In this document: one piece after another, positions 33,641 through 42,429 of the stretch
Position numbering within the stretch: the first letter of the stretch is position 1
How the letters are laid out: the number at the start of each line of letters is the position of its first letter
Assembly: GCF_040689105.1 (NCBI RefSeq)
Contig: NZ_JBFBVU010000002.1
Location: forward strand, 186,001 to 250,000
Direction: 5' to 3'
Length of the DNA: 64,000 bases
Source of the DNA: Meridianimarinicoccus marinus
GTDB lineage: Bacteria; Pseudomonadota; Alphaproteobacteria; Rhodobacterales; Rhodobacteraceae
Notes under the pieces: generated by a model
Database searches by the model: none
What the model saw: only the letters and a program-made list of their open reading frames with translations
Told to the model about the DNA's origin: nothing
Position numbers and translations under genes: made by a program

Positions 33641-34830
33641 GTCAGCGCCTCGGCCATGCGTCGGGCCAGCCGGGCCGAAACCTCGGCCTTGCCCATGCGC
33701 GGCCAGTCCTCGGCCCCGGCCTCGGTGATCAGGGTTACGGCGTTTTCGGTGCCGCCCATGATGCCAGTGCCCGGCGAGACATCGTTGGCAACGATCCAGT
33801 CGCAGCCCTTGCGGAGGCGTTTGGCCGTCGCATGGGCAATCACGTCATGGGTTTCGGCGGCAAAGCCGACCACCAGGCCGGGCCTGTCTGGCCCCTTCGA
33901 AACCCCCGCCAGAATGTCGGGATTTTCCACCAGATCCAGCGGCGGCGGCGCGCCGGTGCCGTCCTTTTTCAGCTTGCGGTCGCCGGCCCCGGCCACGCGC
34001 CAGTCGGCCACGGCGGCGGCAAAGACGGCAGCATCGGCGGGAAGGGCGGCGGTGACGGCTTCCTGCATCTGGCGGGCGGTTTCCACGGCGACGACCTGCA
34101 CGCCGTCGGGCGGCGGTACGCTGGCCGGGCCGGTAACGAAGATCACTTCGGCGCCCAGATCCGCCAGCGCCGCCGCCAGGGCCGTGCCCTGCGCGCCGGA
34201 CGAGCGGTTGGCGATATAGCGCACCGGATCGATGGGCTCATGCGTCGGCCCCGAGGTCACGACGATGCGCTTGCCCGACAGCGGGCCGGTGGCGAAATGG
34301 GCCCGCGTGGCGGCCAGAATTTCCGCCGGTTCGGCCATCCGGCCAAAGCCGAATTCGCCGCAGGCCATCGCGCCTTCGTTGGGGCCGACCACGCGCACGC
34401 CATCGCCCTTCAACACCGCCAGATTGCGCCGGGTGGCGGGATGATCCCACATGCGCACGTTCATTGCGGGCGCGATCAGCACCGGCGTGTCGGTGGCCAG
34501 CAGCAGCGTGGTGGCCAGATCGTTCGCCTGCCCGGTGGCCATCTTGGCCATCAGATCGGCGGTGGCCGGGGCAACGACCACCAGATCGGCGGCGCGGGAC
34601 AGTTGGATATGGCCCATCTCGGCCTCATCCGTCAGGTCGAACAGATCGCGATAGACCTTCGATCCGGCCAGCGCCGAGACCGACAGCGGGGTCACGAATT
34701 CCTCGCCCGCGCGGGTCAGAACCGGCGTCACGCTGGCGCCGGCGTCCTGATAGCGGCGGATCAACTCCAGCGATTTATAGGCTGCGATGCCGCCCCCGAT
34801 GATCAGAAGAATGCGCTTGCCTGCCAGCAT
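33637..34830 (-). CDS. coaBC: phosphopantothenoylcysteine decarboxylase / phosphopantothenate-cysteine ligase
   Basis: Bifunctional CoA enzyme, 397 aa from ATG 34830 (GGAGCGGGA ribosome site, typical MLAGKRILL start); an ATG at 34845 is the alternative. The FMN decarboxylase CoaC half carries GGGIAAYKSLELIRR, the catalytic His in APAMNVRMWDHPAT and the flap cysteine (EGAMACGEFGFGRMAEP). The CoaB half has SGPTHEPIDPVRYIANRSSG and the downstream VGFAAETHD nucleotide site. It heads the operon with dut, moeB-like and the peptidase. Confidence 0.96.
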   Translation of the reverse strand: MLAGKRILLIIGGGIAAYKSLELIRRYQDAGASVTPVLTRAGEEFVTPLSVSALAGSKVYRDLFDLTDEAEMGHIQLSRAADLVVVAPATADLMAKMATGQANDLATTLLLATDTPVLIAPAMNVRMWDHPATRRNLAVLKGDGVRVVGPNEGAMACGEFGFGRMAEPAEILAATRAHFATGPLSGKRIVVTSGPTHEPIDPVRYIANRSSGAQGTALAAALADLGAEVIFVTGPASVPPPDGVQVVAVETARQMQEAVTAALPADAAVFAAAVADWRVAGAGDRKLKKDGTGAPPPLDLVENPDILAGVSKGPDRPGLVVGFAAETHDVIAHATAKRLRKGCDWIVANDVSPGTGIMGGTENAVTLITEAGAEDWPRMGKAEVSARLARRMAEALT

Positions 34831-34902
34831 CTGGTCCCGCTCCATGACTTGCCCGGACCCTAGGCCGGGGCCGCGGGCGGGGCAACCGGGGTTTTGGCGC
34901 CA

Positions 34903-35736
34903 CTACCTTGCAAAGACCGCACAGGGATCGTCGCGCTCGGCCGGGGCCGACAGAATCCACAGATCATAGGGCGCGTCGTCGGGCAGCCTGCCCTGACGTT
35001 CGACCTGGCCCACCGACAGCACGGTGACCTCGGGTGCCGCGTGCGACAGGTAGACCGGGATGCCCCAGTCCTTGCGCACATGGCCGTTGCCGGCAATCAC
35101 CGCCACCGGGCCGCCGGTGTCCACCAGCGCCTGCAGGATCGTCCGGGCAAAGACGGCATCACGGAACCGCTGGGCCTCGACCATCCCCGGCAGCATCTCG
35201 CGGGGGAGCGCCTCGCAATGGGCGGCGAACTGTGCCTCTTCGCGGGCCGCCTGTTCGTCGTCGGGCAAGGGCTGATCCAGCCCGAAGCGCGCGGCCTCGG
35301 GTCCGAAGGCCGCCGCTGCGCCACCGTCGAACACCGCGCCCAGATCGGCACGGGGCACGGCCATGCCGTAGACGCGCGTGGCCCGCGCGGCCTCGATCAC
35401 CGGTTCATAAAGGGAAAAGTCTGGCCAGCCGGAGCCGTCCCAGTCCAGCGCCTCGGCCAGTGCCTCGCCCGAAAGCGGGCTGTCGGCAAGAACGTCGGCC
35501 TGCGCGGGCGTCAGCATCTCGAACACCACAGCGGCAGGCTCCATGCCCTTCAGGGCGGCGGCTTGCCGGTCGTGATGCGCGCCATTGTCATGCACCTCGC
35601 CCAGCAGAACAATCTGTGCGTCGGGCAGATCGATGCTGTCGACCGGCGGCGGCGTCCCTTCGAAGGCCGCCGCCGCGCCTGCCAGCACCAATAGACTAGA
35701 CCAGAAAGCGATGAACCTCGCCGGATTGCGCCTCAA
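34903..35736 (-). CDS. ChaN-type haem/iron-regulated lipoprotein-fold protein
   Basis: About 277 aa. The ChaN/DUF399 core is unmistakable: QIVLLGEVHDNGAHHDRQAAAL near the start of the mature part and GNGHVRKDWGIPVYL near the end. In Campylobacter ChaN binds haem pairs. No ATG is usable; the TTG at 35736 gives a signal peptide (RRNPARFIAFWSSLLVLAGAAAA). That start overlaps the rpoH 3' end by 41 bp. A TTG near 35694 would shorten the signal peptide. It is probably co-transcribed from the rpoH promoter. Confidence 0.75.
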   Translation of the reverse strand: MRRNPARFIAFWSSLLVLAGAAAAFEGTPPPVDSIDLPDAQIVLLGEVHDNGAHHDRQAAALKGMEPAAVVFEMLTPAQADVLADSPLSGEALAEALDWDGSGWPDFSLYEPVIEAARATRVYGMAVPRADLGAVFDGGAAAAFGPEAARFGLDQPLPDDEQAAREEAQFAAHCEALPREMLPGMVEAQRFRDAVFARTILQALVDTGGPVAVIAGNGHVRKDWGIPVYLSHAAPEVTVLSVGQVERQGRLPDDAPYDLWILSAPAERDDPCAVFAR

Positions 35737-36574
35737 GGTTCTTGCGCATCTTGCCGAAAGCGGCGGCTTCCAGCTGACGGACCCGCTCTTTCGACAGGCC
35801 CAACTCGTTGCCCAGGCTTTCCAGGGTGCGGGGCGTATCGCGCAGCTTGCGCTCGCGGACGATGAACCGCTCGCGCTCGTTGAGCGCGCCCATGGCCTCC
35901 AGCAGCCATTCCCGCAGGCGGGAGGTATCGCGCGAATGCTCGACGATATGCTCGGCCTGAAGGCCATCGTCTTCCAGCGTGTCGATCCACTCACGGCCCT
36001 CATCCTCGGCGCTTTGCGTGGCGTTGAGGGAAAAATCCGACCCCGACAGGCGGCCTTCCATCATTTCCACGTCGTGCAGGGGCACCCCCACTTCCGAAGC
36101 GATCATCTGCCGCAACTGGTGCTTGTCAAGTTCCTCGCCGCGGGTCATGGCCTCGCGCTCCAGCCGCGCCTGCACCCGGCGCATGTTGAAAAACAGCGAC
36201 TTCTGGCTGCTGGTCGAGCCGGTCCGCACCATCGACCAGTTGCGCATCACGTAATCCTGAATGGAGGCCTTGATCCACCACACCGCATAGGTCGAAAACC
36301 GCACGCCGCGATCCGGGTCGAACTTGTCGGCAGCCTTCATCAGCCCCAGCCCGGCCTCTTGAATCAGGTCGTTCATCGGCGCGCCGTAGCGTTTGAATTT
36401 CGCCGCCATCGAGATCGCCAGCCGCATGTAAGCGGTGATCAACCGATGCAGGGCCTCCTCGTCGCGTTGGTCGCGCCAGGCATAGGCCAGAGCCAGCTCG
36501 GTCTCGGCGTCCAGCATTTCCGCTTTCATTGCGCGGCGTGTCATGGATTGATCCGCGTATCCGTCCAGTGCCAT
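35696..36574 (-). CDS. rpoH: RNA polymerase sigma factor RpoH (RpoH2-type)
   Basis: 292 aa group 3 sigma-70 factor. It has the regions 2.1-2.4 (LITAYMRLAISMAAKFKRYGAPMNDLIQEA, GVRFSTYAVWWIKASIQDYVMRNWSMVRTGSTSSQKSLFF, here quoted in parts) with the RpoH box QKSLFFNMRR, and region 4 (ERERFIVRERKL, ESLGNELGLSKERVRQLE). The extra N-terminal and the MALDGYADQS start resemble Rhodobacter RpoH-II, known for singlet-oxygen and oxidative response together with the RpoE-ChrR cascade. A TGATCC-N18-TAATCC promoter lies upstream. Confidence 0.94.
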   Translation of the reverse strand: MALDGYADQSMTRRAMKAEMLDAETELALAYAWRDQRDEEALHRLITAYMRLAISMAAKFKRYGAPMNDLIQEAGLGLMKAADKFDPDRGVRFSTYAVWWIKASIQDYVMRNWSMVRTGSTSSQKSLFFNMRRVQARLEREAMTRGEELDKHQLRQMIASEVGVPLHDVEMMEGRLSGSDFSLNATQSAEDEGREWIDTLEDDGLQAEHIVEHSRDTSRLREWLLEAMGALNERERFIVRERKLRDTPRTLESLGNELGLSKERVRQLEAAAFGKMRKNLEAQSGEVHRFLV

Positions 36575-36622
36575 ATGATTTCCACTCCCGGTCGGTGCTG
36601 CTGTTCAGCGTTGTTGTCGGAA

Positions 36623-36652
36623 GGATTACGGACACCTGCGGAAACTGGATCA
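36623..36652 (-). promoter_or_regulatory. putative sigma-E (RpoE/ChrR-type) promoter of rpoH
   Basis: On the minus strand TGATCC (36652-36647), an 18-bp spacer and TAATCC (36628-36623). Rhodobacter RpoE promoters are TGATCC with a TAAG/TAAC-like -10 about 18 bp on. It would give an rpoH leader of about 40 nt. The same 84 bp also carries the divergent cobU start, whose ATG at 36659 overlaps the -35 side region. Confidence 0.65.
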
Positions 36653-36658
36653 CAACAA

Positions 36659-37198
36659 ATGACAAAAAATGCAGTGCCCCGGCTTGCGCTTGTGACCGGC
36701 GGGGCGGCGTCAGGGAAATCCCGTTTCGCCGAGGCGCTGGTATCGGGCTTTGGCCGCCCCCGCGTCTATGTGGCCACCGCGCAGGCCTGGGATGACGAGA
36801 TGCGCGCCAAGATCGCGCGGCACCGGGCGCAGCGCGGCCCCGACTGGCGGCAGGTGGATGCGCCCGACGATCTGGCCGGGGCGCTGGCGCTGGCCCAGCC
36901 CGAAGAAGTGCTTCTGGTCGATTGCCTGACCATGTGGCTGACCAACCGGATGCTGGCCGAGGCGGATCTGGCCGCCGAAAGTAGCGCGCTGGCACAGGCC
37001 CTGGCCCGGGCGCCCGGCCCGGTGGTCTGTGTCACCAACGAGGTCGGACAGGGCATCGTGCCCGAAAACGCCATGGCGCGCGCCTTCCGCGAGGTTCAGG
37101 GTCGTCTGAATCAGCAGGTGGCCGCCGAAGCCGATCTGGTGGTCGCGGTGATGTCGGGCCTGCCGCTGGTGCTGAAGGGCCGGCTTCCGCATGACTGA
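36659..37198 (+). CDS. cobU: adenosylcobinamide kinase / adenosylcobinamide-phosphate guanylyltransferase
   Basis: 179 aa. Bifunctional nucleotide-loop enzyme of cobalamin synthesis and salvage (CobP of Pseudomonas denitrificans). P-loop TGGAASGKS, VYVATAQAWDDEM, the catalytic His in RHRAQRGPDW, VLLVDCLTMWLTN and TNEVGQGIVP are all present. The start ATG 36659 is inside the rpoH promoter area; weak ribosome site. It overlaps the histidine phosphatase start by 8 bp. Confidence 0.93.
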   Translation: MTKNAVPRLALVTGGAASGKSRFAEALVSGFGRPRVYVATAQAWDDEMRAKIARHRAQRGPDWRQVDAPDDLAGALALAQPEEVLLVDCLTMWLTNRMLAEADLAAESSALAQALARAPGPVVCVTNEVGQGIVPENAMARAFREVQGRLNQQVAAEADLVVAVMSGLPLVLKGRLPHD

Positions 37199-37766
37199 GC
37201 CGCTCACCATCTGGTGGGTCCGCCACGGGCCGACGCACGCCAAGACCATGATCGGCTGGACCGACCTGCCCGCCGACCTGTCGGATGCGCCGGTGCTGGC
37301 CCGCCTGCGCGCCTATCTGCCCGACGTGCCGGTGGTGTCTTCGGACCTGCTGCGCGCGCGCCAGACCGCCGAGGCCATCGCCGGGGACCGCCCTCGCCTG
37401 ACCGCCCTGCCCGAGTTGCGCGAGATCCATTTCGGCGCGTGGGAGCATCGCAGCTTCGAGGAGGCCGAGGCCGAGGCCCCCGATCACGTCTTCCGGTTCT
37501 GGGACCAGCCCGGCGAGATTGCCCCGCCGGGGGGCGAAAGCTGGAACGCGCTGGCCGACCGGGTGAACCAGGGGGTGGCGCAGCTGCACGGTCTGGGGGA
37601 GGTCATCGCGGTCGCGCATTTCGGCGCCATCCTGACCCAAGTGCAGCGCGCGCAGGGTGTCAGCGCCAAGCAGGTGATGGGGCAATACATCAACAACCTG
37701 TCGGTCACCCGACTGGCCTTTGACGGGCAGCGCTGGTCGGCGCATCCGATCAATCACAGGCCGTGA
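37191..37766 (+). CDS. histidine phosphatase family protein (CobC-like)
   Basis: 191 aa. Catalytic WVRHGPTHAK (RHG), the second active-site HFG in AVAHFGAI, and SSDLLRARQTAEAIAG, the usual phosphoglycerate-mutase fold. It overlaps cobU; alpha-ribazole phosphatase CobC in B12 synthesis is therefore the best guess, but other small phosphatases look the same. Confidence 0.88.
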   Translation: MTEPLTIWWVRHGPTHAKTMIGWTDLPADLSDAPVLARLRAYLPDVPVVSSDLLRARQTAEAIAGDRPRLTALPELREIHFGAWEHRSFEEAEAEAPDHVFRFWDQPGEIAPPGGESWNALADRVNQGVAQLHGLGEVIAVAHFGAILTQVQRAQGVSAKQVMGQYINNLSVTRLAFDGQRWSAHPINHRP

Positions 37767-37824
37767 TGGGACGCTTCAAGAAAGATCGTTTCTCCGGATT
37801 GCCCGGCGCGTCTAGGGTGGCGCC

Positions 37825-38526
37825 ATGACCCATATCCTCGCCCTTGCAGACCCCGCTCATTCCAGTTGGTCCATGCGGATCGGCCTGTTGGTCCAACGGT
37901 TCGGCCTGCCCGTCTCGCTGACCTTCGCCGATCTCTACACCTCTGATTTCCCGAAGATGCTGGCCGAATTCGCCCCGGCCCGCACCGTGCCCGCCCTGAA
38001 GCTGGAAGATGGCACCGTGGTTTGCGAAAGCCTCGCCATAGCCGAGGAACTGGCCAGCCGCTTTCCCGACGCCGGACTGTGGCCGCAAGACACCGCCGCC
38101 CGCGCCCACGCCCGCGGATTGACCGCCGAAATGCACGCGGGCTTCGTGGTGCTGCGCGACAAATGTCCGATGAACCTGCGCACCACTTATGCGAACACCC
38201 CCCTGCAAGCCGAGGTGCAGGCCGATCTGGATCGGCTGGAAGACATCTGGGGCCGCGCCCGCGACAGGTTCGCGGCGGACGGGCCGTGGCTTTGCGGGCC
38301 CTATTCCATTGCCGATGCCTTCTATGCCCCGGTGGCCGGGCGCATCGCCGGGTACGGGCTGAAGGTCGGCCCCGTCAGCGCGGCCTACACGGCGGCCCAT
38401 CTGGCCGACCCGGCGTTTCGGGCGTGGCGCGAGATGGGGCTGGCTCAGGGGCCGCATCAGGCCACCTATGATCGCCCCTACCCGCAACGGTCCTGGCCGG
38501 AACCTGCGGACCTTAACCAATCCTAA
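37825..38526 (+). CDS. glutathione S-transferase family protein
   Basis: 233 aa. Thioredoxin-like N-domain with HSSWSMRIGLLVQRFGLPVSL, TVPALKLEDGTVVCESLAI (cis-Pro, and Glu-Ser binding the gamma-glutamyl part) and a C-domain with PWLCGPYSIADAFYAPVAGRIA containing the N-capping box. Substrate unknown; distinct from the GST at 18437. Confidence 0.9.
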   Translation: MTHILALADPAHSSWSMRIGLLVQRFGLPVSLTFADLYTSDFPKMLAEFAPARTVPALKLEDGTVVCESLAIAEELASRFPDAGLWPQDTAARAHARGLTAEMHAGFVVLRDKCPMNLRTTYANTPLQAEVQADLDRLEDIWGRARDRFAADGPWLCGPYSIADAFYAPVAGRIAGYGLKVGPVSAAYTAAHLADPAFRAWREMGLAQGPHQATYDRPYPQRSWPEPADLNQS

Positions 38527-38572
38527 AGGCTTCCTGCGCTCCCTTAACCATGAACACCCACAGGAGGGGATC

Positions 38573-40084
38573 ATGGTGGCACGGGCCTTCACGGTGGCCT
38601 TCGAAGGGATCGATGCCCGGCTGGTCGAGGTGCAATGCGCCGTCGTGCCCGGCCTGCCCGCGTTCTCCATCGTCGGGTTGCCCAACAAGGCGGTGAGCGA
38701 GGCGCGCGACCGCATCCGCATGGCGCTGTCGGCCATGTCCATCGCGCTGCCCTCGAAGCGGGTGACGATCAACCTGTCACCGGCCGACCTGCCCAAGGAA
38801 GGTGCGCATTTCGACCTGCCGATTGCGCTGGCGCTGCTGGCAGCGCTGGACATCCTGCCGCCCGAAGAGGTGGCCGAGACCGTCGCCCTGGGCGAGATGT
38901 CGCTGGACGGCACCCTGCACCCGGTGATCGGCGCGCTGCCGGCGGCTTTGGCCGCGGCGGAGGGGGATCGCGCCCTGCTGTGTCCGCGCGCCTGCGGGGC
39001 CGAGGCGGCCTGGGTCGGGGACGCGCGCGTTCTCGCCGCCGGATCCCTGGGAGAGGTCGTCCGCCATTTCACCGGACAATCGCCGCTGCAGGATGCCCGT
39101 CCAGGCGAGGTGAGCGCCGTGGCCGATGTGGCCGACTTGCGCGACGTCAAGGGGCAGGAACGGGCCAAACGGGCGCTGGAGATTGCCGCTGCCGGACGTC
39201 ACCACCTGCTGATGACCGGCACGCCGGGATCCGGAAAATCCATGCTGGCTGCACGGTTGCCGGGGCTGCTACCGCCCCTTTCGGCGGGCGAAGCCCTTGA
39301 AACCTCGATGATCCATTCGCTGGCGGGTCTGCTGGACGAAGGCGGCATTTCGCGGGTGCGCCCGTTCCGGCGGCCGCATCACACGGCCTCGGTCGCTTCC
39401 ATCGTCGGCGGGGGCAAAGGGGCGAAACCGGGCGAGATCTCACTGGCCCACAACGGGGTGCTGTTCCTGGACGAACTGCCCGAGTTCCCGCGCGCCGTGC
39501 TGGAAACCCTGCGCCAGCCGATCGAGACCGGCGACGTGGTGGTGTCGCGCGCCAACGCCCATGTGCGCTATCCCGCCCGCTTCCTGCTGGTGGCGGCGGC
39601 CAACCCCTGCCGCTGTGGATATCTGAGCGATCCGGGCCGGGCCTGCGCACGGGCCCCGGCTTGCGGCGACGACTACTTGGGGCGTATCTCGGGTCCGCTG
39701 ATGGATCGGTTCGACCTGCGCGTGGACGTGCCACCGGTCTCCTTCCAGGATCTCGACCTTCCCCGCGACGGCACGCCCAGCGCCGAAATCGCCGCCCGCG
39801 TGGCCACGGCCCGACAGGTGCAGGCCGACCGCTATGCGGGGCTGGACGCAGTGCGCGTCAACGCCGATGCAGAAGGCGAATTGCTGGAAGAGGTCGCCCG
39901 CCCCGACAAGGCCGGGCGCGAGCTGATGACCGCCGCCGCTGACCGGTTGGGCCTGACAGCACGTGGCTATCACCGGGTGTTGCGCGTAGCTCGCACCATC
40001 GCCGATCTGGCCGGGGATGCAGACGTCGGGCGCGCTCATATGGCCGAGGCGATCAGTTACAGGCTGGGCACCGAGCGGCGCTGA
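38573..40084 (+). CDS. comM: YifB/ComM Mg-chelatase-like AAA+ ATPase
   Basis: 503 aa from ATG 38573 (CAGGAGGGGA ribosome site); an upstream in-frame codon has none. N-terminal ChlI-like domain (FTVAFEGIDARLVEVQCAVVPGLPAFSIVGLPNKAV), AAA+ with Walker A GTPGSGKSMLAARLPGLLPP, the sensor HHTASVAS, Walker B FLDELPEF, and the C-terminal lid. ComM promotes branch migration when transforming DNA integrates. No other competence gene is in the window. Confidence 0.93.
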   Translation: MVARAFTVAFEGIDARLVEVQCAVVPGLPAFSIVGLPNKAVSEARDRIRMALSAMSIALPSKRVTINLSPADLPKEGAHFDLPIALALLAALDILPPEEVAETVALGEMSLDGTLHPVIGALPAALAAAEGDRALLCPRACGAEAAWVGDARVLAAGSLGEVVRHFTGQSPLQDARPGEVSAVADVADLRDVKGQERAKRALEIAAAGRHHLLMTGTPGSGKSMLAARLPGLLPPLSAGEALETSMIHSLAGLLDEGGISRVRPFRRPHHTASVASIVGGGKGAKPGEISLAHNGVLFLDELPEFPRAVLETLRQPIETGDVVVSRANAHVRYPARFLLVAAANPCRCGYLSDPGRACARAPACGDDYLGRISGPLMDRFDLRVDVPPVSFQDLDLPRDGTPSAEIAARVATARQVQADRYAGLDAVRVNADAEGELLEEVARPDKAGRELMTAAADRLGLTARGYHRVLRVARTIADLAGDADVGRAHMAEAISYRLGTERR

Positions 40085-40086
40085 AG

Positions 40087-40113
40087 CCCCCGGCTGCGAA
40101 CTGGCCCCGGGGG
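40087..40113. terminator. GC-rich stem between comM and gshB
   Basis: CCCCCGG / CCGGGGG with a 13-base loop between the two convergent stops; no T-run on either strand, so a weak bidirectional terminator at best. Confidence 0.35.
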
Positions 40114-40121
40114 GACGAGGG

Positions 40122-41057
40122 TCAGCCCCGCCGCGCCTCGATGGCCTCCCAGATCCCTGCTGCGGCGTTGATGCCGTCGAACCGCTCCAGCTCCTGCAGG
40201 CCGGTGGGCGAGGTCAGGTTGATCTCGGTCAGCTTGTCGCCGATCACGTCGATGCCGACGAAGATCTGGCCATTGTCGCGCAGCACCGGGCCGATGGCGG
40301 CACAGATTTCGCGGTCGCGGTCGGTCAGGGTTGCAGGCTCGGCGCGTCCGCCGACATGCATGTTGGACCGGGTTTCGCCCTTCTGGGGAACGCGGTTGAT
40401 GGCGCCGATCGGTTCGCCGTCCACAAGAATGACGCGCTTGTCGCCGTCTTGCACGGCGGGAAGATACTCCTGCGCGATCAGTGGCTCGTTGTTGAGGCCG
40501 GTGAAGGTTTCGTGCAGCGAGGCAAGGTTGCCATCGTCGGAACGCAGGCGGAACACCCCGGCGCCGCCGTTTCCGAACAGCGGTTTCACGATGATGTCGC
40601 CATGCTGCGCCTTGAAGGCACGCAACTCGGCCAGATCGCGCGTGATCATCGTGGCGGGGATGAGGTCGGGGAACTGCAGCACCAGCAATTTTTCAGGATA
40701 ATTGCGCACCCAGAATGGGTCGTTCACCACCAGCGTTTCCGGATGCACGCGATCTAGCAGATGCGTCGTGGTGATATAGCCCATGTCGAAGGGCGGATCC
40801 TGGCGCAGCCAGACCACATCGAAATCGCTCAGCGCGCGGGTTTCTTCCGGCCCAAGCTGAGCATGATCGCCCTGCACACGTTGCACGGTGAAGGGATTGC
40901 CGCGTACCCGGATATCGCCATCGGCGTAGGTCAACGTGTCGGGCAGATAGAAGAACAGCTCATGGCCCCGCGCCTGCGCCTCTTCCGCAAGGCGGAAACT
41001 GCTGTCGGCATTGATGTCCACCGACTGGATCGGATCCATCTGGAAGGCGATTTTCAT
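40122..41057 (-). CDS. gshB: glutathione synthase
   Basis: 311 aa ATP-grasp ligase joining gamma-glutamylcysteine and glycine. MKIAFQMDPIQSVDINADSSF is the standard start; VWLRQDPPFDMGYITTTHLLDR, DIIVKPLFGNGGAGVFRL and the acidic FVGIDVIGDKLTEINLTSPTG metal region are all conserved. Follows yraN and rsmI on the same strand, the usual alphaproteobacterial cluster. Confidence 0.97.
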   Translation of the reverse strand: MKIAFQMDPIQSVDINADSSFRLAEEAQARGHELFFYLPDTLTYADGDIRVRGNPFTVQRVQGDHAQLGPEETRALSDFDVVWLRQDPPFDMGYITTTHLLDRVHPETLVVNDPFWVRNYPEKLLVLQFPDLIPATMITRDLAELRAFKAQHGDIIVKPLFGNGGAGVFRLRSDDGNLASLHETFTGLNNEPLIAQEYLPAVQDGDKRVILVDGEPIGAINRVPQKGETRSNMHVGGRAEPATLTDRDREICAAIGPVLRDNGQIFVGIDVIGDKLTEINLTSPTGLQELERFDGINAAAGIWEAIEARRG

Positions 41058-41127
41058 GACGGCAACCCCGTGTTGGTGCGTTTGGGGACTGCATGCCGCA
41101 TCACCGGCGGGGCTGCAATGGCTGGGC

Positions 41128-41478
41128 CTACATTAAGGCGTTGGAAAGAATTTCGACCCGGCCCACCTCATCCACCAGTGCCACGTCGAACCGGCAATCG
41201 GTGTCCTGACCGCCCGGAAGCTGCCCAAGATACGACTGCGCAGTGCGGTTCAACCGTTGCATCTGCGCCAGACGCAGCGATTCGGCCGCACGCGCGAAAC
41301 TGCGCGCCTTCTTCACCTCGATGAAGACAAGGGTCTTGCCATCGCTCATCACCAGGTCGATTTCGCCGCCCCGGCGTTTCCATCGGCGATCCCGCATCAG
41401 GTATCCGCATTCACGATAGCAATCTGCAACGCTGTCCTCGGCCGCCAGGCCGGCATGGACGGCAAGCGCCCCACTCAT
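41128..41478 (-). CDS. YraN family (UPF0102) putative endonuclease
   Basis: 116 aa restriction-endonuclease-like small protein. The fold motif GGEIDLVMSDGKTLVFIEVKKAR shows D-x9-ExK, and ADCYRECGYLMRDRRW is the family beginning. Function unproven. Its ATG overlaps the rsmI stop by 4 bp. Confidence 0.93.
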   Translation of the reverse strand: MSGALAVHAGLAAEDSVADCYRECGYLMRDRRWKRRGGEIDLVMSDGKTLVFIEVKKARSFARAAESLRLAQMQRLNRTAQSYLGQLPGGQDTDCRFDVALVDEVGRVEILSNALM

Positions 41479-42353
41479 GCGTCCTTGTCCATGTGCAGGG
41501 CCATCTGGTAGGCGGCCTTTCGGGGAAGGCCGTATTGCGCCGCGACAAAAGCCGCGGCATCGCGCACCGACTGGGTTTTCAAGGCTTCCGCCAGCGCATC
41601 GCGCATATCATCCTCCGTCCATTCTGCGGCCCCCGGAGGGCCGACAACGACCACGCATTCGCCCTTGATGGTGCGGTCGGTCAATTCGGCGGCCAGATCG
41701 TCCAGCGGTGTGCGCACAACTTCTTCGAAGCGTTTGGTCAACTCACGGCACAGGGCGGCGGGACGGCTGCTTCCCAAGACATCGCGCAGATCATTTAACA
41801 ACGCGTGAACCCGCTTGGGGGATTCGTAGATCACAAGGCTGCACGGCACCTGCGACACCTCGGCCAGCGCCTTTTTCCGGGCCGTGGCCTTGGGCGGCAG
41901 AAAGCCAAGGAACAGGAACCGATCCGTGGGCAGCCCTGACAACAGCAAGGCCGCGATGGCCGCCGACGGCCCCGGCGCGCCGGTCAAAGGCAGATCGGCG
42001 GCGATCATCTCGCGGGCCAGGTCAAAGCCGGGATCCGAGACCATGGGCGTGCCTGCCTCGGACGCATAGGCCACGCTGCGTCCCTGTTTCACCGCCTCGA
42101 CCAGCTTCGCGCGCGTCCCGGCACCGCTGTGATCATGGTAGGACCAGACCGGACGGTCGCCCAGCGGCACGCCGTGAATGGCAAGCAGTTTCTTCAGGCT
42201 GCGGGTGTCCTCGGCCACCAGAATCTCTGCCGAGGCCAGGATATCCAGCGCCCGCAGGGTAATGTCGCGCGCGGTTCCGATCGGAGTCGCGACCAGATAG
42301 AGCCCCGGCTGCAACGGCGTGACGCGATAATTCAAGGTTGGCCCCGAGTTCAT
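41475..42353 (-). CDS. rsmI: 16S rRNA (cytidine-2'-O)-methyltransferase
   Basis: 292 aa, methylates C1402 of 16S rRNA (2'-O). The start is ATG 42353 (MNSGPTLNYRVTPLQPGLYLVATPIG); the open frame to 42668 has an unrelated N-terminus inside the divergent gene. SAM-binding motifs VAEDTRSLKKLL, GTPMVSDPGFDLARE, GAPGPSAAIAALLLSGL and FLGFLPPK are present. Divergent from the lipoprotein gene at 42430, the standard neighbour. Confidence 0.95.
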   Translation of the reverse strand: MNSGPTLNYRVTPLQPGLYLVATPIGTARDITLRALDILASAEILVAEDTRSLKKLLAIHGVPLGDRPVWSYHDHSGAGTRAKLVEAVKQGRSVAYASEAGTPMVSDPGFDLAREMIAADLPLTGAPGPSAAIAALLLSGLPTDRFLFLGFLPPKATARKKALAEVSQVPCSLVIYESPKRVHALLNDLRDVLGSSRPAALCRELTKRFEEVVRTPLDDLAAELTDRTIKGECVVVVGPPGAAEWTEDDMRDALAEALKTQSVRDAAAFVAAQYGLPRKAAYQMALHMDKDA

Positions 42354-42429
42354 TGATGCGTAGGAAAGGCGTAGAGGAGCGCGGGGGCCGCTGCAAGGTC
42401 TGCCCCGGCCAGTTTGGAAGAGGGTTTCC

